In this document: in pieces, positions 29,207 through 37,504 of the stretch
Layout: each line of letters opens with the position of its first letter
Position numbering within the stretch: the stretch's first letter is position 1
Assembly (NCBI GenBank): GCA_964036045.1
Contig: OZ038397.1
Coordinates: forward strand, 19,779,742 to 19,843,741
DNA from: Eutreptiella sp. 'Long Island Sound 2002'
Lineage: Eukaryota > Euglenozoa > Euglenophyceae > Eutreptiales > Eutreptiaceae
DNA: 64,000 nt
Direction: 5' to 3'
Made by a program: the position numbers and the translations under genes
Notes under the pieces: generated by a model
What the model was told of the DNA's origin: nothing
Seen by the model: the letters and a program-made list of their open reading frames with translations, nothing else
Database searches by the model: none

Positions 29207-30637
29207 CGGTGCCCAACATATCTTGGACCCGGCGAATAACTCCTCTTAGGCTTGGCATACCGTGGCCGCCATGTTGGCAATTTGGGACTATCCCAAATCA
29301 TGGGCTCACTTGGCGACCCTGCCATTCCCAATACCGGAGGAGTTGGGCGACGCCCAAAAGATATCTTGGACACATATGATTTGATACCAATCCTATGGCA
29401 CACTCCGGTCCGAGTCGGGCATGTGCCCCATTTGCCCCAACCATGAGTGTGCGCATTTTTGGCCATTTTGAGCAATTTTCCACTTTTGCTGCCCGCCGTG
29501 CACTATGTTCTAACCCTCGTGCACGCCGGACGCATGGACCAATGGACCATATATGACATGGGTGTTATGGGTAATGGTCCCCATGGTCGACACACCACGT
29601 GGGCGAGGCGGGACCACCTTCGTTGAGGCGCTAGCTCAAAGTGAGTGTGGGCAATTTTGCAATTTTGACATTTGTGGACCCAATTGGGATCGTCACCACG
29701 CCGAGTGGCATGGAGATCTTTGAGGGCCAAGAGCATGGGAGTCTCCATTGGACTCCGGGTGGATCGCGTATCCGATCTCCAAGCCGGCGTGGAGATATAC
29801 TATTGGGAGCACACCGAATTTTGGCTCATTTCAAGCAGCCAAAATGACCCCATTTTGGGACCCCAATTTCCCCCTTCCGTGTGGTCAATTGGCGGCCCCA
29901 TTTCTCTAAGCCCATAGGGAGCCGGGACCTAAATCCACGTTGTACACTCAGATATGAGTCCTAGGTCCTGCCTCCTACCCTGTGAGCCATTGGCCTTACC
30001 TTGGCCGGGCAAGCCACGCGTGGGAATGACGCCAATTTCGGTGATTTTGGCATCATGACCCCACTTGACGAACCAGTGGTGCCCTGATGCCGGGATCTCA
30101 GAGGGAACCAGGTTGGGTGAGGGCTCCAGGGAGTTCGCACTCGAAGGGCATAGGGTCAGTTGCCTCGTCCCTACCTCTGGCGGGTCCAGACGAGGGGTCA
30201 ATTTTGGGAATTTTCCGAGCTAATATCAGTTTGGGCTGAAACAGCCCATTTTCAGCTACCAACTCCTGAGGGAGTATGGCGGGGCCATACCTCTGGCTCA
30301 GAGAGGAGTTGAGACCTGCCGTTAAGGGAGCATAGGGAGCCACTGTCGGTTGACCTTGGAGCACCTTGGTTCCCAGGAACTCGCCTGTGGCTGGGCGGGA
30401 CACCTCTCCCATTGGCAGGGTTTCAGGGTCCGGACTGAGCAGGGCATGGGTTGTGTTTGAGCCCCCGCCCCCACCAGCCACTGAGAGGGTCGGACCTGGG
30501 ATTGGGATATGAGTTGGGACTGAGTGTCTATAGTCCTGTGATGCCCTTACCCCAGTCCAGTCTTAACCCCATGTGTACATATCCTGATGTGTTGTTGTAC
30601 ATACTTTTGTTCCCTCTTTGCAGAGTGGCAAGGATTC

Positions 30638-30648
30638 TGAAACGCTTT
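30638..30648 (+). promoter_or_regulatory. predicted transcript 5' end / self-primer segment in the LTR
   Basis: The 11-mer TGAAACGCTTT is the exact reverse complement of the 11 nt immediately downstream of the 5' LTR. In Tf1 of fission yeast and sushi-type chromoviruses, the first ~11 nt of the transcript pair with the PBS and prime reverse transcription. By that analogy the R region would start here, leaving about 120 bp to the LTR end. A weak TATA-like CATACTTTT lies near 30,600, at a suitable distance. The same 11-mer is present in the 3' LTR at 43,719-43,729. Confidence 0.72.
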
Positions 30649-30760
30649 GTCACATGACACGAGCGTATTGATGCCCTTGTGAGCGTAGTGCCTTGCCTGC
30701 CTGCTCACCTGTGCGTGTCACCGCAGCGTCCCGTGGCCGGCCCCCCACGGGAACGCGTCA

Positions 30761-30771
30761 AAAGCGTTTCA
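30761..30771 (+). other. primer binding site, self-priming type
   Basis: AAAGCGTTTCA follows the LTR terminal CA without a gap. It does not begin with TGG, as tRNA-complementary sites usually do, but pairs over 11 nt with 30,638-30,648. Position and length match the self-priming arrangement known from Tf1. Confidence 0.72.
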
Positions 30772-31198
30772 CCGCCGCGGGGCTACCCAACCCTCGCGTG
30801 CCACTCGGGGCCACCAACCCCGAGCAGCGCGGCGCAGCTCGCAGCTCGCAGCGCAGTGCAGCGGCTCGCAGCGCAGCGCAGCGGCTCGCAGCGCCAGCCA
30901 GCGACAGCGCCGAGTTCGTCACGGAGCCAGCAGCGCCGTCCAGAGCATCGCCCTGACCGCGCAGCAACCGTGAAAGGGGTGCACAGACCAGGACTCCTGC
31001 ATCAGCCCCATCGGCCGACCCGGAGTCCCATCGGCCGACAAGCAAGGCCGCGTCAACCACCTCCACAACCACCGGCTGACCAGCACCAGCCGCACTTCCA
31101 ATCCAGTGCTGCAGCACCCTTCTCAACAACCACAACCAGTTCGTTGAGTTGAACGAGTGCACATCAAGGACCTCAAGACCAACTACGCCCCCGCTGCC
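30772..31198 (+). other. gag leader, GC-rich untranslated region
   Basis: The sequence between PBS and gag start contains a run of short GCAGC/GCTCGCAGC repeats at about 30,825-30,910. The gag frame is closed by a TGA at 31,145-31,147, so translation cannot begin much further upstream. Overlapping open frames here are low-complexity Ser/Pro/Arg/Gln strings with no recognisable domain. Confidence 0.6.
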
Positions 31199-34100
31199 AT
31201 GGTGAATTGGCAAGAAGCGGGTAGGAGGTGGCCGCAGCCCCACCCCCATGTGGCGCGCCTGCTGCGCGGATTGCTGTGGGACCAGCAGTACCGCTACAGC
31301 AATCCCCAGTGCGAAGGCGGCATGCCCGGGAGCTTCGAGCTCCGCGAGGACATGGGGGAGGACCGCCTGCGGGCAGTGGAGGAGTGGCTGCGGGCGGAAG
31401 GGTACGAGTACCGCTTCCGCCGCAAGCGCTGGAGGACGTGGACCCGGCCGGACAGGCCCGGCGAAGGGCTGCGCCCCGACGGGATTGAGGAGGACGAGGA
31501 CCCCAACGCCTACCCGTCGGGCGCCTCGATCAACGTCTCCCTGTGGGACGTGATCGAGAAGAACTTCCCGGAACCGGGGAGCAAGCGCAGGCTGCAGGGC
31601 AGCAGCAGCGCGTCTCCGGCGACGGATAAGCGGTCCGCCGGGGACAGGAGGCGGGACCGGAGGTGGCGGGAGTACCAGGAGTCCCTGGCCGCCGAAGCCG
31701 CCCAAGGCGCCAAGGGCGGAACCCCAGCCCCCAGTCCCCAACGGGCCAATGGTGGTCATCACCCCGGCTCCACCACCCTTGGCGACTACATCAAAGTCGC
31801 CAGGCAGACCAAGGCCAAGCCCCGTCCTTTGCTCCTGAAGCCCCAGCAGGCCTCAGCAGGCCCCAGCAGCGACGTGGAGTCGGCCCACCGCGGGAGGATG
31901 CCCACCGACCAGGCCAGCTCCAGCAGCAGCGCCGCTCCCGCCCAAAGGGACGTGGCGCGCGCCTGTGAGCGCGTCTGTGGGGCGCCCTGCAACCTTCGGG
32001 TTGCCCGGCAACGGGCCACGCAGCTGAACGCTGCCGTGGAGGGCGCCGTCGGCATCGCCCATGAGGAGGCCACCGAGTGGGGCAGAGGCATGGACTACCA
32101 CGCCTCGAAAGTAGCAGCCATCGCGGCCGGTCTCACGGCTGCGGCCGCCCATGAGGCAGTGGCTGCCCGGATCAGGGCAACCGACGAGGAAGCCCGCCGG
32201 ACGCAGGAGGCCATCGCCTGCAAGGAGGCTGAGGTGAAGGCGCTGGAAGAGGCGCTTGCCCAAGAGAGGGCAAAGAAGGAGGCGGAGGAAAGGGCCCACG
32301 CCGAAGCAACGGCTAAGGCCCAGGAGGATGCCGCCAAGAAGGAAGCCATCGAGGCCGCGCGACGGAAGGTCGCTGAGGAGAAGGCCAAGACGGAGGCGGA
32401 GCTGGCAGTGTTGGAAGCGCAGAAGGCGCGGCTGCAGCAGGCCCGGGAAGCCGAGGCGGCTCGTGCTCGGGAAGAAGCCGAAGCGCGAGCTGCCGCAGCC
32501 ACCGCCGCCGCAATGGAGGAGGCAGAGGCCAAACTCCGCCGCGAGACTCCCCCGGGAGTATCACGAGTGGAGACCCTTCGAAAGCTTTTCGAAGGGGACG
32601 CCTCCTCCAGGATGACGCTGGATGAGGCGGACACGGGCAGCAGTGGGAGCAGTGGCACCACCGCCCATCGACGGAGGAAGGGCAAGGGGAAGACCCCCGA
32701 GAGGCCGCGGAGGCCAGCGGGTGGGCACCCCCATGACAGTGACCCCTTCTTTACCGCCAGTGACGGGGATGAACGAGGCCGCCGGCATCGCCAAGTGGTG
32801 GCTTGGACGGGCGGAGGAGGCGGAGACGTCCCCATGGAACCGGAAGGTGAGGATGAGGATCTCCCTCCTCCCTACCGGAGCTCAGAGTCTTCCGTGACCG
32901 AGACGCCCAGGTGGGGCGACATGGACGAGGATGACGACATGGAGTTCGGCATCACGAGGAAGCGCCCATCCTCGGACCCACCGAGGCGACCCGGCGGAGA
33001 CCCACCGGGACCCCCTGGCGGAGGACCATCAGGACCCCCTGGAGGACGCCCACCAGGTGGACCCCCTGGAGGCGGACCACCGGGCGGGGGAGGACCCCCT
33101 GGACCGGGCGGACCCGGCGGAGGCCCTCCTGGAGCACCCCCTGGGGACCCCGACGACCCACCAGGGGACGGCGACCCGGATACCACCTGGCGGTGGATTG
33201 TCTACCTCCGCAGGAGAGTCCAGTTGCTCGAGCTGGAGGTAGACACGGGCAAGAGCGAGGTGGCTCGCATCTCCACGGTCGCCGCGCGCGCGCAGAAGGA
33301 GCTGGACATCGCCAGGGACGAGACCAAGTCGCTGACCAACGTCGTCAGCAGCCTGCAGGAGAGGCTGGACGCGCTGGAAGCCCGTGGGAGCGTCGGCAGC
33401 GACCACCCACCCCTGGAGTCTGGATCATCGGACGACGGCTGGGGACCCGGACCAGGTCCAGGCAGACCCCACGCCCCCGGCGGAGCCCCCAGGAGCCGCC
33501 CCAGCGCCAGTGCCCCCTCTCTCACCGCCCCCTCTCACCACAGCGCGGGCCGCCGCAACGAGCGCGTGCCGCCCGGCAGTGGCAGTGAGGAATGGCGTGA
33601 TGAGTGGCTCAGCGCGGAGTACCACAACCGCCGTGCCCCACCGCGGACGCCTGTACGCCCCCGACGCCCGGCACCAGCCCCGGTGCCAATCCCCAGGGCT
33701 GGAGGACGTTATGGTGGACTCAGGGATGAGGTCCCCAGAGGAGACGTGGAGTGGGATGCCGGCGAAGGTGAGGACCTGGACCTGGACCTGGAGGAGTTCG
33801 ACATCAGCCCGCCGCGTGGTGTACGACGGGAGGCCGCTGAACGCAGCCGCCGGCGCCGTGATGAGGATGCGTACATGGATGCAGTACGGCGTGAACATTT
33901 CGGTTCAGCGTACGTGGAGGAACCGCGGCGTAGCCACAGAGATTCCATGGAGGAGATGGACGTGGCGGCCGTGGGAGTCCGTGGGAGAGGCCGATGGGAA
34001 CCTCGGTCGACCTCGCGGCCGGCGTTCATGGTCTCTAAGGCCGCGGATGCCGCCGTGTGGGAAGACTTGAAGGACATCAAGCCCCCCATGTACGACAGCA

Positions 34101-35512
34101 ACCCCCTCAACCTCGACCGCTTCTTGGAGAAGCTGGACAATTGGGGGCTGACCGTCACTGAAGACCTGCCTCCCGCTGATGCGGAGAAGTATGTGTTGAA
34201 ACAGTTCAGGTACCGCCTGCCGGAAGTGCTCGGAGAGCTATACTTCATGGGGACCAAGGAGGGGAAAATCAAGACCCTCAAGGAAGCCAAGAAGTGGCTC
34301 AACGAGCAGGAGCGGGTGGACGCTCCGCAGGTGGCTGCCAAGCGCTGTAAGTCCATCAAGCTTGAGCATGATGGACGGGAGATCCGCCTACGGGAATGGC
34401 GTGACTTCCGAGGGAAATACACCCTCTTCCGCCGCAACGTGGAGGATTGGAACGAGGGTGACGAGCAGGCTCGCCTGCTCTCCATGCTACCGGAAGCATG
34501 GATCAAGAGGGTCACCAAGGAGGAATCTGAGAGGGCCAAGTCCAACCACACGGTCAAGATGATGCTCCCCAAGGAGTATCATACGAACGTGGTGGCTTGG
34601 GCGAAGAAGAACGTGGCCCGGGATGTCAAACGGCACTCCCTGCGGAACGCTCTTCTCATCACTGTCTCAGGCGATCGCGAGAAGACCGCGATGTGGCGCC
34701 TTGACGATTGTGAGTTGAGCGGCCAGACCATCCGTCTGCAGCCCATCCCGGCGCGGATGAGCTGCGACGAGATCCTGGAGTGGGTTGGCGAGGAAGTACT
34801 CAAGGAGTACCGAAACCTCCACCACACCCGCGGGTTGAGGCCCGGCGACCGCGACGTCAACTACGTTGGCGAGGGACCTGGCGGGGAATCTGCCAAGGAC
34901 CCAGCGGGAGCCGGCGGCGATGAGACTCTCGTCGACGATGACGACGACGATGAGCCCGCCGAAGTGGCCGTGTGTGCCTTCGTGGCCAAGGACCTGAACA
35001 CGGGGAGCAAGCCGGGAAACTGGAAGCCCCTGCAGCAGGGTTGGAGGAAGCAGGAGAAGAGGGACCCTCGCCGCATTGGCGACCCTCCGCTGTCCTTTGG
35101 GGAGTTCATACGAGCTCACCCTCAGGGCTGTTTCGTGTGTTATGGGAGGAAGCGAGGCTTCAACCATGACCACCGAACATGCCCTGTCCACAAGGCCGAC
35201 ACGGAGGCTTACAAGAAGGCGCACGGGTCGAAGAAGCGTGCGCCCGCGGGTATCCGGGAAGCCAAGATGGAGGCGGACAAGGACGAGCTGGCCAAGATGA
35301 TGTCGTCGGTGGGGACCGAATTGGCCAAGGAGATCCAGGAGATCAAGCGGAACTGGGTCCCCAGATCGGACAACAAGAACAAGGGGAACAACCAGAATGA
35401 CCAGAACAAGGACAAGGACAAGAACAAGGGTAAGAAAGGGGGAAGGAAGAAGGGCATCAACGAAGTTGAGGCCGAGGAGAACACCCCCTCTTCCACAACC
35501 GACGCCCCCTAG
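31199..35512 (+). CDS. gag: gag polyprotein, exceptionally long (1,437 aa)
   Basis: Structural protein of the retrotransposon particle. I take ATG at 31,199 as the start because its context, GCCATGG, is strong; the frame further upstream opens only with GTG. Visible order: a Trp/Arg-rich N-terminal segment (about 1-105) that I do not recognise; an Ala/Glu/Lys-rich coiled coil (about 310-450); a Gly/Pro-rich collagen-like stretch (about 593-660); a second coiled coil (about 664-730); Arg/Asp-rich linkers; a retrotransposon-gag capsid-like region (about 944-1,127, beginning WEDLKDIKPPMYD); an acidic patch near 1,240; a zinc-knuckle-like motif CX2CX8HX4C at 1,311-1,328; and a Lys/Asn-rich tail. 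Typical gypsy Gag proteins are 300-600 aa, so the N-terminal 900 residues are an extension. It ends in TAG, and the same frame continues open into protease. Confidence 0.85.
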   Translation: MVNWQEAGRRWPQPHPHVARLLRGLLWDQQYRYSNPQCEGGMPGSFELREDMGEDRLRAVEEWLRAEGYEYRFRRKRWRTWTRPDRPGEGLRPDGIEEDEDPNAYPSGASINVSLWDVIEKNFPEPGSKRRLQGSSSASPATDKRSAGDRRRDRRWREYQESLAAEAAQGAKGGTPAPSPQRANGGHHPGSTTLGDYIKVARQTKAKPRPLLLKPQQASAGPSSDVESAHRGRMPTDQASSSSSAAPAQRDVARACERVCGAPCNLRVARQRATQLNAAVEGAVGIAHEEATEWGRGMDYHASKVAAIAAGLTAAAAHEAVAARIRATDEEARRTQEAIACKEAEVKALEEALAQERAKKEAEERAHAEATAKAQEDAAKKEAIEAARRKVAEEKAKTEAELAVLEAQKARLQQAREAEAARAREEAEARAAAATAAAMEEAEAKLRRETPPGVSRVETLRKLFEGDASSRMTLDEADTGSSGSSGTTAHRRRKGKGKTPERPRRPAGGHPHDSDPFFTASDGDERGRRHRQVVAWTGGGGGDVPMEPEGEDEDLPPPYRSSESSVTETPRWGDMDEDDDMEFGITRKRPSSDPPRRPGGDPPGPPGGGPSGPPGGRPPGGPPGGGPPGGGGPPGPGGPGGGPPGAPPGDPDDPPGDGDPDTTWRWIVYLRRRVQLLELEVDTGKSEVARISTVAARAQKELDIARDETKSLTNVVSSLQERLDALEARGSVGSDHPPLESGSSDDGWGPGPGPGRPHAPGGAPRSRPSASAPSLTAPSHHSAGRRNERVPPGSGSEEWRDEWLSAEYHNRRAPPRTPVRPRRPAPAPVPIPRAGGRYGGLRDEVPRGDVEWDAGEGEDLDLDLEEFDISPPRGVRREAAERSRRRRDEDAYMDAVRREHFGSAYVEEPRRSHRDSMEEMDVAAVGVRGRGRWEPRSTSRPAFMVSKAADAAVWEDLKDIKPPMYDSNPLNLDRFLEKLDNWGLTVTEDLPPADAEKYVLKQFRYRLPEVLGELYFMGTKEGKIKTLKEAKKWLNEQERVDAPQVAAKRCKSIKLEHDGREIRLREWRDFRGKYTLFRRNVEDWNEGDEQARLLSMLPEAWIKRVTKEESERAKSNHTVKMMLPKEYHTNVVAWAKKNVARDVKRHSLRNALLITVSGDREKTAMWRLDDCELSGQTIRLQPIPARMSCDEILEWVGEEVLKEYRNLHHTRGLRPGDRDVNYVGEGPGGESAKDPAGAGGDETLVDDDDDDEPAEVAVCAFVAKDLNTGSKPGNWKPLQQGWRKQEKRDPRRIGDPPLSFGEFIRAHPQGCFVCYGRKRGFNHDHRTCPVHKADTEAYKKAHGSKKRAPAGIREAKMEADKDELAKMMSSVGTELAKEIQEIKRNWVPRSDNKNKGNNQNDQNKDKDKNKGKKGGRKKGINEVEAEENTPSSTTDAP

Positions 35513-35545
35513 CGGAGCCCCTGCAGCCAAGGGCCCCAGCTAGGG
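35507..35545 (+). promoter_or_regulatory. candidate readthrough signal at the gag-protease junction
   Basis: The gag TAG (35,510-35,512) is followed by CGG and lies inside an inverted repeat, CCCTAGC at 35,507-35,513 with GCTAGGG at 35,539-35,545; inner GG/CC and CCC/GGG pairs could extend the stem. There is no further in-frame stop until 37,504. Stop-codon readthrough joining gag and pol is known from gammaretroviruses. Here it is inferred from the shared frame and the lack of an AUG for protease. Confidence 0.5.
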
Positions 35546-37504
35546 CGGTCGCAGGATGGTGACGTGGGAAGCGCCGAACCATCTCAGTCGGGTGTCGATA
35601 AGCACAAGGGGACTGCCGCGGGCGGAAGGCCCGGTCCGGCGCCCAGTCGCGGAGGCGGGGTGAGGGCAAGTGAAGGCACGAACCCTTGCACCCGTCCGTC
35701 CTTCGCGACCAAGAATGTGTTTGATGTACTACAGGATCTATCCGACAGTATCGGAGGATCACCCAGACCGCAGCTGGATGCTGCAGATGGGCAGCCTGAG
35801 CCCATTGTCCACGACCTGCACCAGTCGCTTGTGGAGCTTCTGGAACGGCCGGAGATCCTGAGTTTGCACGCCGTGCGCCGTGTCGGTCGCGAGCGGCAGT
35901 TGCATCTTAAGGTCCGTGCCTTATGCGGGGAGGTTGAAAAGGTTTTCGACGTGTTGGTCGACACGGGAGCTCAAGTCAGCTTGGTCAAGGCTGGCCTACT
36001 TCCACCAGAGTGTCTGACTGACAGTCGGAAACCTCTCAGGCTGAAGGTGGCGAACGGCCAGTACATGGTGGGAGGCACGAAGGAAGCGGCCATTAGGCTG
36101 CAGTTCGTGAACCATCGTGAGCTGAGCCGCCCAGACCTCGGCAAGGAAATCCTCCTGCACGGTCGCTTCTACGAGGCCGAGATGGACTGGGACATGATCG
36201 TCGGGTACGACTTCATGATGGAGACGGACTCCGGCGTCCTCCCGGCCCAAGCCTCTATGACCCTGTACCAGGACAACCAGCTCTCGTGGCTTTCGTCACC
36301 TGAGCACCATGTGAAATGCCAATGGATCCACCCCGAACGCAATCAGCTCGAAGTGGCCGCGCTGGACACTGAGCCCACTGGGCCAGCAAACCAGGAGTAC
36401 GGCGTAAGGCCGGAAGTGGCGAACCGAGTGGTCGCGGACCTGGGAGCGTCGGATCTGGCCCTGGATGCGTTCTCTTCAGGAGCCTCCGCCCATCTTCGGG
36501 TATGTGAGAAGTACTGGAGCGCACAGGACTCCGCGTGGAAGAAGCACTGGGGTCCGCATCAGGGCTTGATGTGGATCCATTGCCCTCGATGGGACATTCC
36601 AAGAGCGATAGCGAATATTCGCAAGGACCGCTCCAAGGCAGTGCTGGTTGTTCCTATGGGATGCACCGAGGAGGAAAGTACCCGACACTGGGTAGCCTCA
36701 TTGACCAACATGACCTTGAACAAAATCGTCCTACCGACTGGAGAGAGTGTCTATCAGGACGCTAAGGGACAGCCCATGCCACCCCAAAGATGGCCAACAG
36801 AATTCCACTATGTGGATGGGGGCCTTGATCAGGCCGACACCACGGACTTCGTGTGTGTCAACCGCATCATAGCAGAGCCCTGGCGGCAATGCTTTGCGGT
36901 TCCCCCGGTTGACATCGAGGAATCGGATTCGGAAGACCCTCTCACTGAAGAGGAGTGGGATCTGGTTCAGGGGTATATGGATCAGCCCTTTCACGACTGG
37001 GGAAACCAGCGTGAGGGCAAAGGCCAGGACAAAGCCTGGTGGGAAGTGGACTCAATCGTCTCCGGTTCCTATGACGGGAATACCTTCGTACAGAGGGTGC
37101 TGGATCACATGTCCGGCCAAGACGAGCCGCCTGGCGGTAACCCGGCCACCTACGGCGATCTGTTCCGAGGCAAGACCAGAGATGGCCCTTTGGGCCACCT
37201 GGGAAGACCACCTGAGCCGAAAGCGAGCGGAGTAGCTACCCCTCAAGTAAGCTCCGTGGTTCAAGTGCCCGGAAAAGCCAAGGCGGAGTCCGATGACTGC
37301 CCCAAGATCCAGGCGTTGAGGGCCAGGCTGAAGCAGAAGTATGGCGAGACCTTCTTCAGCGGAAAACCTGTGTTTTCCCCCACCGGTGCGTGGACCGTAT
37401 GGCGAGGCCAAGATACGACTGAAGCAGGACCCCCGTGTGTATCGGCACCGGGAGTTTGCCCTGAGGGGCGAGAGGAAAGAGGCCATGGAGAAGATCCTCC
37501 GTGA
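35513..37504 (+). CDS. pro: retropepsin-like aspartic protease region of pol, same frame as gag
   Basis: Cleaves the retrotransposon polyproteins. The catalytic DTG is at 35,960-35,968 within VFDVLVDTGAQVSLV; downstream residues include YMVGG and IVGYDFM, the latter resembling the ILG-type flap/helix segment of retropepsins. No ATG precedes the DTG in this frame, so the domain must be made as a Gag fusion by readthrough of the TAG at 35,510. About 400 residues after the protease core form a spacer without a domain I recognise, ending in the RT-proximal segment LRARLKQKYGETFF. The frame closes at TGA 37,502-37,504, while RT lies in the +1 frame from about 37,377, so a frameshift (programmed or mutational) is needed to continue. 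Confidence 0.82.
   Translation, partial: RSPCSQGPQLGRSQDGDVGSAEPSQSGVDKHKGTAAGGRPGPAPSRGGGVRASEGTNPCTRPSFATKNVFDVLQDLSDSIGGSPRPQLDAADGQPEPIVHDLHQSLVELLERPEILSLHAVRRVGRERQLHLKVRALCGEVEKVFDVLVDTGAQVSLVKAGLLPPECLTDSRKPLRLKVANGQYMVGGTKEAAIRLQFVNHRELSRPDLGKEILLHGRFYEAEMDWDMIVGYDFMMETDSGVLPAQASMTLYQDNQLSWLSSPEHHVKCQWIHPERNQLEVAALDTEPTGPANQEYGVRPEVANRVVADLGASDLALDAFSSGASAHLRVCEKYWSAQDSAWKKHWGPHQGLMWIHCPRWDIPRAIANIRKDRSKAVLVVPMGCTEEESTRHWVASLTNMTLNKIVLPTGESVYQDAKGQPMPPQRWPTEFHYVDGGLDQADTTDFVCVNRIIAEPWRQCFAVPPVDIEESDSEDPLTEEEWDLVQGYMDQPFHDWGNQREGKGQDKAWWEVDSIVSGSYDGNTFVQRVLDHMSGQDEPPGGNPATYGDLFRGKTRDGPLGHLGRPPEPKASGVATPQVSSVVQVPGKAKAESDDCPKIQALRARLKQKYGETFFSGKPVFSPTGAWTVWRGQDTTEAGPPCVSAPGVCPEGREERGHGEDPP

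Larger units (their letters stand above)
27815..30760 (+). repeat. 5' LTR (about 2.95 kb)
   Basis: It begins TGAAGCGG directly at the satellite junction and ends ACGCGTCA. Positions 28,131-30,760 match 41,200-43,841 with scattered substitutions and a 12-bp indel near 29,775; the first 316 bp (27,815-28,130) have no counterpart at the 3' end. It is very long for a gypsy LTR. Inverted repeats inside it include 28,050-28,058 with 28,077-28,085, 28,292-28,304 with 28,351-28,363, and 29,122-29,134 with 29,167-29,179. Small ORFs occur on both strands, but none has a recognisable domain. The 3' end holds the predicted transcription start near 30,638. Confidence 0.88.

Noticed and set aside
28255-30657. 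Small open frames in the LTRs, some nearly identical in both copies (for example minus strand 28,453-28,737 and 41,523-41,807)
   Set aside because: Their conservation is explained by LTR duplication; no recognisable domain, and the frames overlap on both strands.
30761-30780. tRNA-type primer binding site
   Set aside because: The sequence after the LTR does not start with TGG and I could not match it to a tRNA 3' end; the 11-nt match to the LTR itself is the better explanation.
30679-31152. 157-codon frame in the gag leader
   Set aside because: Begins with GTG and gives a Ser/Pro/Gln/Arg low-complexity string from GCAGC repeats; no domain.
30758-31762. 334-codon minus-strand open frame opposite the start of gag, and similar antisense frames to 35,530
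   Set aside because: These are shadows of a GC-rich coding strand; their translations are low-complexity and carry no domain, while the plus strand has clear gag and pol motifs.
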